A stretch of DNA of 35,892 nt from Ruminococcus sp. YE282 (GTDB lineage Bacteria; Bacillota; Clostridia; Oscillospirales; Acutalibacteraceae), in contig FMUV01000024.1 of assembly GCA_900101355.1 (NCBI GenBank), forward strand, positions 1 to 35,892. Direction: 5' to 3'. The position numbers were made by a program, and so were the translations under genes. Below, piece after piece: positions 33,037-35,892 of the stretch (the stretch's first letter is position 1; each line of letters starts with the position of its first letter). The notes below the pieces were generated by a model. That model saw nothing but the letters and a program-made list of their open reading frames with translations. It had not been told where the DNA came from and made no database searches.

Positions 33037-34134
33037 ATGGATGCAATCGGACTGTATATACATATCCCCTTTTGTAAGAGCAAGTGTCCTTATTGTGATT
33101 TTTACAGCGGAAAAGGCAATTATGAAAAATATAAGAATTATACCGAAATCTTGATTGATAAAATAAGGTATTGGAGTCAACAAGTTGAAAACAGTGTAAA
33201 GAGTATTTACTTTGGCGGCGGCACTCCAAGTGTACTGGGCTCAGAATTGCTGTCAAAAATATTGTTTGAAATAAAAAATAATTTTATAATTGAATCAAAT
33301 GCCGAAATTACTGTTGAAATTAATCCTGATACAGGAAAAACCATAGATTTTAAATTATTAAAAGATGCTGGCTTTAACAGAATTTCAATAGGTATGCAGA
33401 GTGCCGTTCAAAATGAGCTTGACGAATTGGGAAGAATCCACAGTGCCAATGATGCAAAAATAACCGTTATCAGAGCCAAAGAAGCCGGAATAAATAATAT
33501 ATCATTAGATTTAATGATGGGGATTCCGCATCAAACGTTAAACAGCTTAAAAGAATCAATTGATTTTTGTGCTGGATGTGGGGTTACTCATATATCATCT
33601 TATCTTCTTAAGATTGAAAAAGGAACAAGATTCTATGCTACAAGAGATAAGCTTGAATTGCCCGATGAAGATATGCAAGCCGAGTTTTATTTATTTGCCG
33701 TAGATTATTTAAAATCACTCGGATATGAACAGTACGAAATATCCAATTTTGCAAAAAATGGGTTTGAAAGTAAACATAATATCAATTATTGGAAGTGCGG
33801 AGAGTATATTGGAATTGGTCCGTCAGCCCATTCATTTTTTAAGGGCAAAAGATTCTTTTACGGAAGAAGCTTTAGTGATTTTGAGAAAAATACCACTACT
33901 TTTGATTGTGACGGAGGTAATGAAGAAGAATTTATAATGCTTTCATTGCGGCTTAAAAGCGGACTTGTTTTTGAAGAATATAAAGAGAAATTCAGACATT
34001 CAGTTTCATTACATTTATTGAGAAAAATACACAGGTATGCAGATGCCGGTTTTATGGAAATTGATAGTCAAAGGGCGTTTTTTACACCAAAAGGTTTTCT
34101 CGTTTCAAACACAATAATCAGTGATTTAATCTGA
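33037..34134 (+). CDS. hemW: HemW-like radical-SAM protein
   Basis: Member of the coproporphyrinogen-oxidase-like radical-SAM family. The cluster motif CKSKCPYCDF is at Cys13, Cys17 and Cys20, just after LYIHIPF, and is followed by YFGGGTPSVL and the SAM-contacting EINPD. GMQSAVQNELDELGRIH and LDLMMGIPHQT are typical. The length of 365 and the phenylalanine two residues after the last cysteine fit HemW, a heme-trafficking protein, rather than oxygen-independent coproporphyrinogen oxidase HemN. No other heme gene is nearby. AAGAGG precedes the ATG. It is followed after 67 bases by the MocR-type regulator, possibly in the same transcript. Confidence 0.92.
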   Translation: MDAIGLYIHIPFCKSKCPYCDFYSGKGNYEKYKNYTEILIDKIRYWSQQVENSVKSIYFGGGTPSVLGSELLSKILFEIKNNFIIESNAEITVEINPDTGKTIDFKLLKDAGFNRISIGMQSAVQNELDELGRIHSANDAKITVIRAKEAGINNISLDLMMGIPHQTLNSLKESIDFCAGCGVTHISSYLLKIEKGTRFYATRDKLELPDEDMQAEFYLFAVDYLKSLGYEQYEISNFAKNGFESKHNINYWKCGEYIGIGPSAHSFFKGKRFFYGRSFSDFEKNTTTFDCDGGNEEEFIMLSLRLKSGLVFEEYKEKFRHSVSLHLLRKIHRYADAGFMEIDSQRAFFTPKGFLVSNTIISDLI

Positions 34135-34201
34135 TGATAAAGTACTTAAAAACAGTTTTTTAAGAATTGTAAGAAATACTAAAATACAACGGTGATGTTT
34201 T

Positions 34202-35572
34202 ATGTTTTACGATTTTATAATTGCCGACAGCAATGCAAAAACTCCTAAATACAGGCAAATATATTTATCTGTAAGAAATTCAATAGAAAACGGCAGTCTG
34301 AAAAAAGATACCAAACTTCCTTCTATTCGAAAACTGAGTGAAAATCTTGGGGTTTCAAAAACCACTGTTACCGGGGCATATGAGCAATTATGTGCTGAAG
34401 GTTATATAAAGAACAAGCCGCAAAGTGGGTACTATGTTGAGGCACAATTTGAAAATACGCCTAAGATTGTTGACGCAGACGAAAGAAAATCCCAAAATTC
34501 AAATATAATTTATCGCTTTGATTTCAGCGGAAAAAGTATTGATGAAAAAATCATAAATATTGCTGAATGGAAAAAGGATATAAAGGAAGTAATAAACAGT
34601 AACTATCTGCTTACCTCTTACGGAAACGTTCAGGGTGAAGAAGCACTGAGAATAGCCTTGCAAAACTATGCGCTTGGAACAAGAAGCGTAAATACAAGTT
34701 CTGAAAATATTATTGTAGGTGCAGGCATACAGCCTCTTTTGTGTTTGCTATGTTCCCTATTGGGATGCAGGAAAAAAGTAGCAATGGCTGATTCAAGTTT
34801 TGTTCAATCAGAATACGTATTTAAGAGCTATGATTACCAAATAAACTACTTTGAAAGCGACGAATCAGGAGTTACAATTGACTCACTTGAAAGAATAAAG
34901 CCGGATATTATACTTATTAATCCTAATTTTACAAATAAAGAGGGAGCAAACACTCCTGTTGCAAGACGTCTTGAAATCATCGCATGGGCAAAACAGAACA
35001 ATGCATTGATAATAGAGGATGATTATAACGGAGAACTTAGATACAGCACCCACCCCATGCCCTGTGTTCAAAACTACGGAATAGAAAACACTGTTTATTT
35101 GGGCTCGTTTTCAAAAGTGCTTTTACCATCGGTGCGTATCAGTTATATGGTGTTGCCTGATAAATATATAAAACGTTATAATGAAATAAAAGGTGCAATA
35201 AACCAGACCGCCTCAAAAACAGAACAATTGGCGCTTTCAAAATATATAAACAGCGGAAAAATATATGTTCATCTAAGAAAAGCAAGAAGAACTTACCTTG
35301 AAAAAAGCAAGGTGATTTTAAACTGCATTAATAAGTATTTCGATAATTATGACATAGTTTTTAATGAAACGTCATTATATATTACGTTAAAATTGAATTT
35401 TTCGGTTAATCGAAAAAAAATTAAGGAACAGATTCAAGAAAAGTCAATTTGCTTAATGCCGTATAAAACGGAAGATAATGAATTTTGTTTAAGTTTTTCA
35501 GGAATACCGATTGAAAATATTGATGACGGTATTAAAACATTGAGCCAAATTGTGTATAACAATAAAAGCTGA
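34202..35572 (+). CDS. MocR/PdxR-type GntR regulator with aminotransferase domain
   Basis: Transcription factor with an N-terminal winged helix and a C-terminal aminotransferase-like PLP domain. The DNA-binding part covers residues 10-78 (PKYRQIYLSVRNSIENG, LPSIRKLSENLGVSKTTVTG, YIKNKPQSGYYVE). The PLP domain spans about 120-455, with IIEDDYNGELRY and the cofactor lysine in GSFSKVLLPSVRISYMVLP near residue 305. The family includes PdxR, GabR and other regulators that sense PLP or amino compounds. No pdxST, gab or transporter target gene is adjacent; downstream is an insertion sequence, which may have separated it from its target. GGTGAT lies just before the ATG. Confidence 0.92.
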   Translation: MFYDFIIADSNAKTPKYRQIYLSVRNSIENGSLKKDTKLPSIRKLSENLGVSKTTVTGAYEQLCAEGYIKNKPQSGYYVEAQFENTPKIVDADERKSQNSNIIYRFDFSGKSIDEKIINIAEWKKDIKEVINSNYLLTSYGNVQGEEALRIALQNYALGTRSVNTSSENIIVGAGIQPLLCLLCSLLGCRKKVAMADSSFVQSEYVFKSYDYQINYFESDESGVTIDSLERIKPDIILINPNFTNKEGANTPVARRLEIIAWAKQNNALIIEDDYNGELRYSTHPMPCVQNYGIENTVYLGSFSKVLLPSVRISYMVLPDKYIKRYNEIKGAINQTASKTEQLALSKYINSGKIYVHLRKARRTYLEKSKVILNCINKYFDNYDIVFNETSLYITLKLNFSVNRKKIKEQIQEKSICLMPYKTEDNEFCLSFSGIPIENIDDGIKTLSQIVYNNKS

Positions 35573-35664
35573 TAAATTTATTTGGCAACCCATAAAATTT
35601 TGTGTAAATAATAATCCTTCAAGCAATAACAGAATACAGGATTGCGGTTGCAATCAGGCTTTCT

Positions 35665-35768
35665 GATTTGCCCCGTGTCAACTTTTCATTCCTGTCTGCG
35701 GAATGTTATGCATGCCAAAGCGTGAATAACATTCCGCAGACAGGAAATTCTATTCTCAGGGGCAAATC
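35665..35768. repeat. Nested inverted repeats at the end of the IS256-type element
   Basis: The inner hairpin has exact 21-base arms (35689-35709 and 35726-35746), extendable across CATGC/GCGTG to a CAAA loop. The outer arms GATTTGCCCC and GGGGCAAATC (35665-35674, 35759-35768) enclose it; the right outer arm includes the transposase stop region. GTGTCAACTTTT (35675-35686) resembles IS256-family termini, so the element probably ends near 35660-35675. The hairpin could stop transcription out of or into the element. Confidence 0.7.
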
Positions 35769-35892
35769 AAGCAGGTATTCTGGCCTCAAATATTATTGAT
35801 AACTGGCTTAAAACTACATCCCAGTTTCGACATCTTTGTGTCCAGCGTTCGACAATTTTTTGAGACGCTAAATACAACATTTTGCGCAGGCT
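35767..35892 (-). CDS. IS256-family (Mutator-like) transposase, C-terminal end
   Basis: From the window edge, the minus strand is open for 41 codons before TGA at 35767. The peptide begins SLRKMLYLASQKIVERWT, continues CRNWDVVLSQLSIIFEARIP and ends in Ala. This is the conserved C-terminal tail of IS256-family DDE transposases (YLA..., KKWT, NW...LSQLAI.FEGR). The remainder of the gene, including the DDE residues, lies beyond the window, so intactness cannot be judged. A long hairpin and a probable terminal repeat follow, which supports a real element end. Confidence 0.8.
   Translation of the reverse strand, partial: SLRKMLYLASQKIVERWTQRCRNWDVVLSQLSIIFEARIPA

Noticed and set aside
35770..35790. 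GCCAGAATACCTGC on the minus strand looked like the B12 box of a cobalamin riboswitch.
   Set aside because: The same bases encode the conserved end of the IS256-family transposase, the rest of the riboswitch core is missing, and no gene follows on that strand.
35820..35860. Two TTCGACA matches to the Spo0A box.
   Set aside because: They lie inside the transposase coding sequence and not in a promoter region.

Overview
The window is AT-rich chromosomal DNA from an anaerobic, endospore-forming (or spore-former-derived) Clostridia, most likely an Oscillospirales/Ruminococcus-like gut bacterium. This rests on gene content: spo0A next to spoIVB, a cwlD-type amidase, the SCIFF peptide with its radical-SAM maturase (a Clostridia hallmark), FeoAB, NADP-type glutamate dehydrogenase and purine-rich Shine-Dalgarno sites. 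No rRNA, tRNA or CRISPR array was seen.

Layout. 1-2.1 kb: a left-edge repeat and a possible IS3-type end, then spo0A and spoIVB (minus strand), with a Spo0A box upstream of spo0A. 2.2-6.3 kb: a plus-strand run of a CtpE-like P-type ATPase, CCA-adding enzyme and GNAT acetyltransferase. 6.4-8.2 kb: an accessory patch with a gene broken by an imperfect 8-bp tandem duplication behind a consensus promoter, a DUF308 membrane protein and a small XRE regulator with its own operator. 8.2-11.3 kb: gdhA with an inverted repeat at its promoter, a GC-rich structured segment that may be a non-coding RNA, and a tyrosine recombinase. 11.3-15.1 kb: minus-strand cwlD, radA and a DUF6873-like gene, divergent from a SEC-C-tagged methionine aminopeptidase. 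15.2-19.0 kb: feoAB converging on the SCIFF locus. 19.0-24.1 kb: a PLP decarboxylase-family protein, release factor 3 and a phosphohexomutase.

24.2-28.2 kb is the most unusual region. A polyprenyl-phosphate glycosyltransferase (GtrB/CsbB type) lies upstream of a 960-residue membrane protein that appears to fuse an acyltransferase-3 domain to a GT-C-like glycosyltransferase. Together they suggest a cell-envelope glycosylation and acylation module. A consensus promoter points antisense into the fusion gene. 28.4-35.6 kb: pfkA, a MORN-repeat protein overlapping an MscS channel, a secreted lipoprotein esterase, hemW and a MocR/PdxR-type regulator. The right edge enters an IS256-family insertion sequence, seen as the last 41 codons of its transposase and a long terminal hairpin.

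All calls come from reading the sequence. Family assignments rest on recognised motifs and no database search was run.
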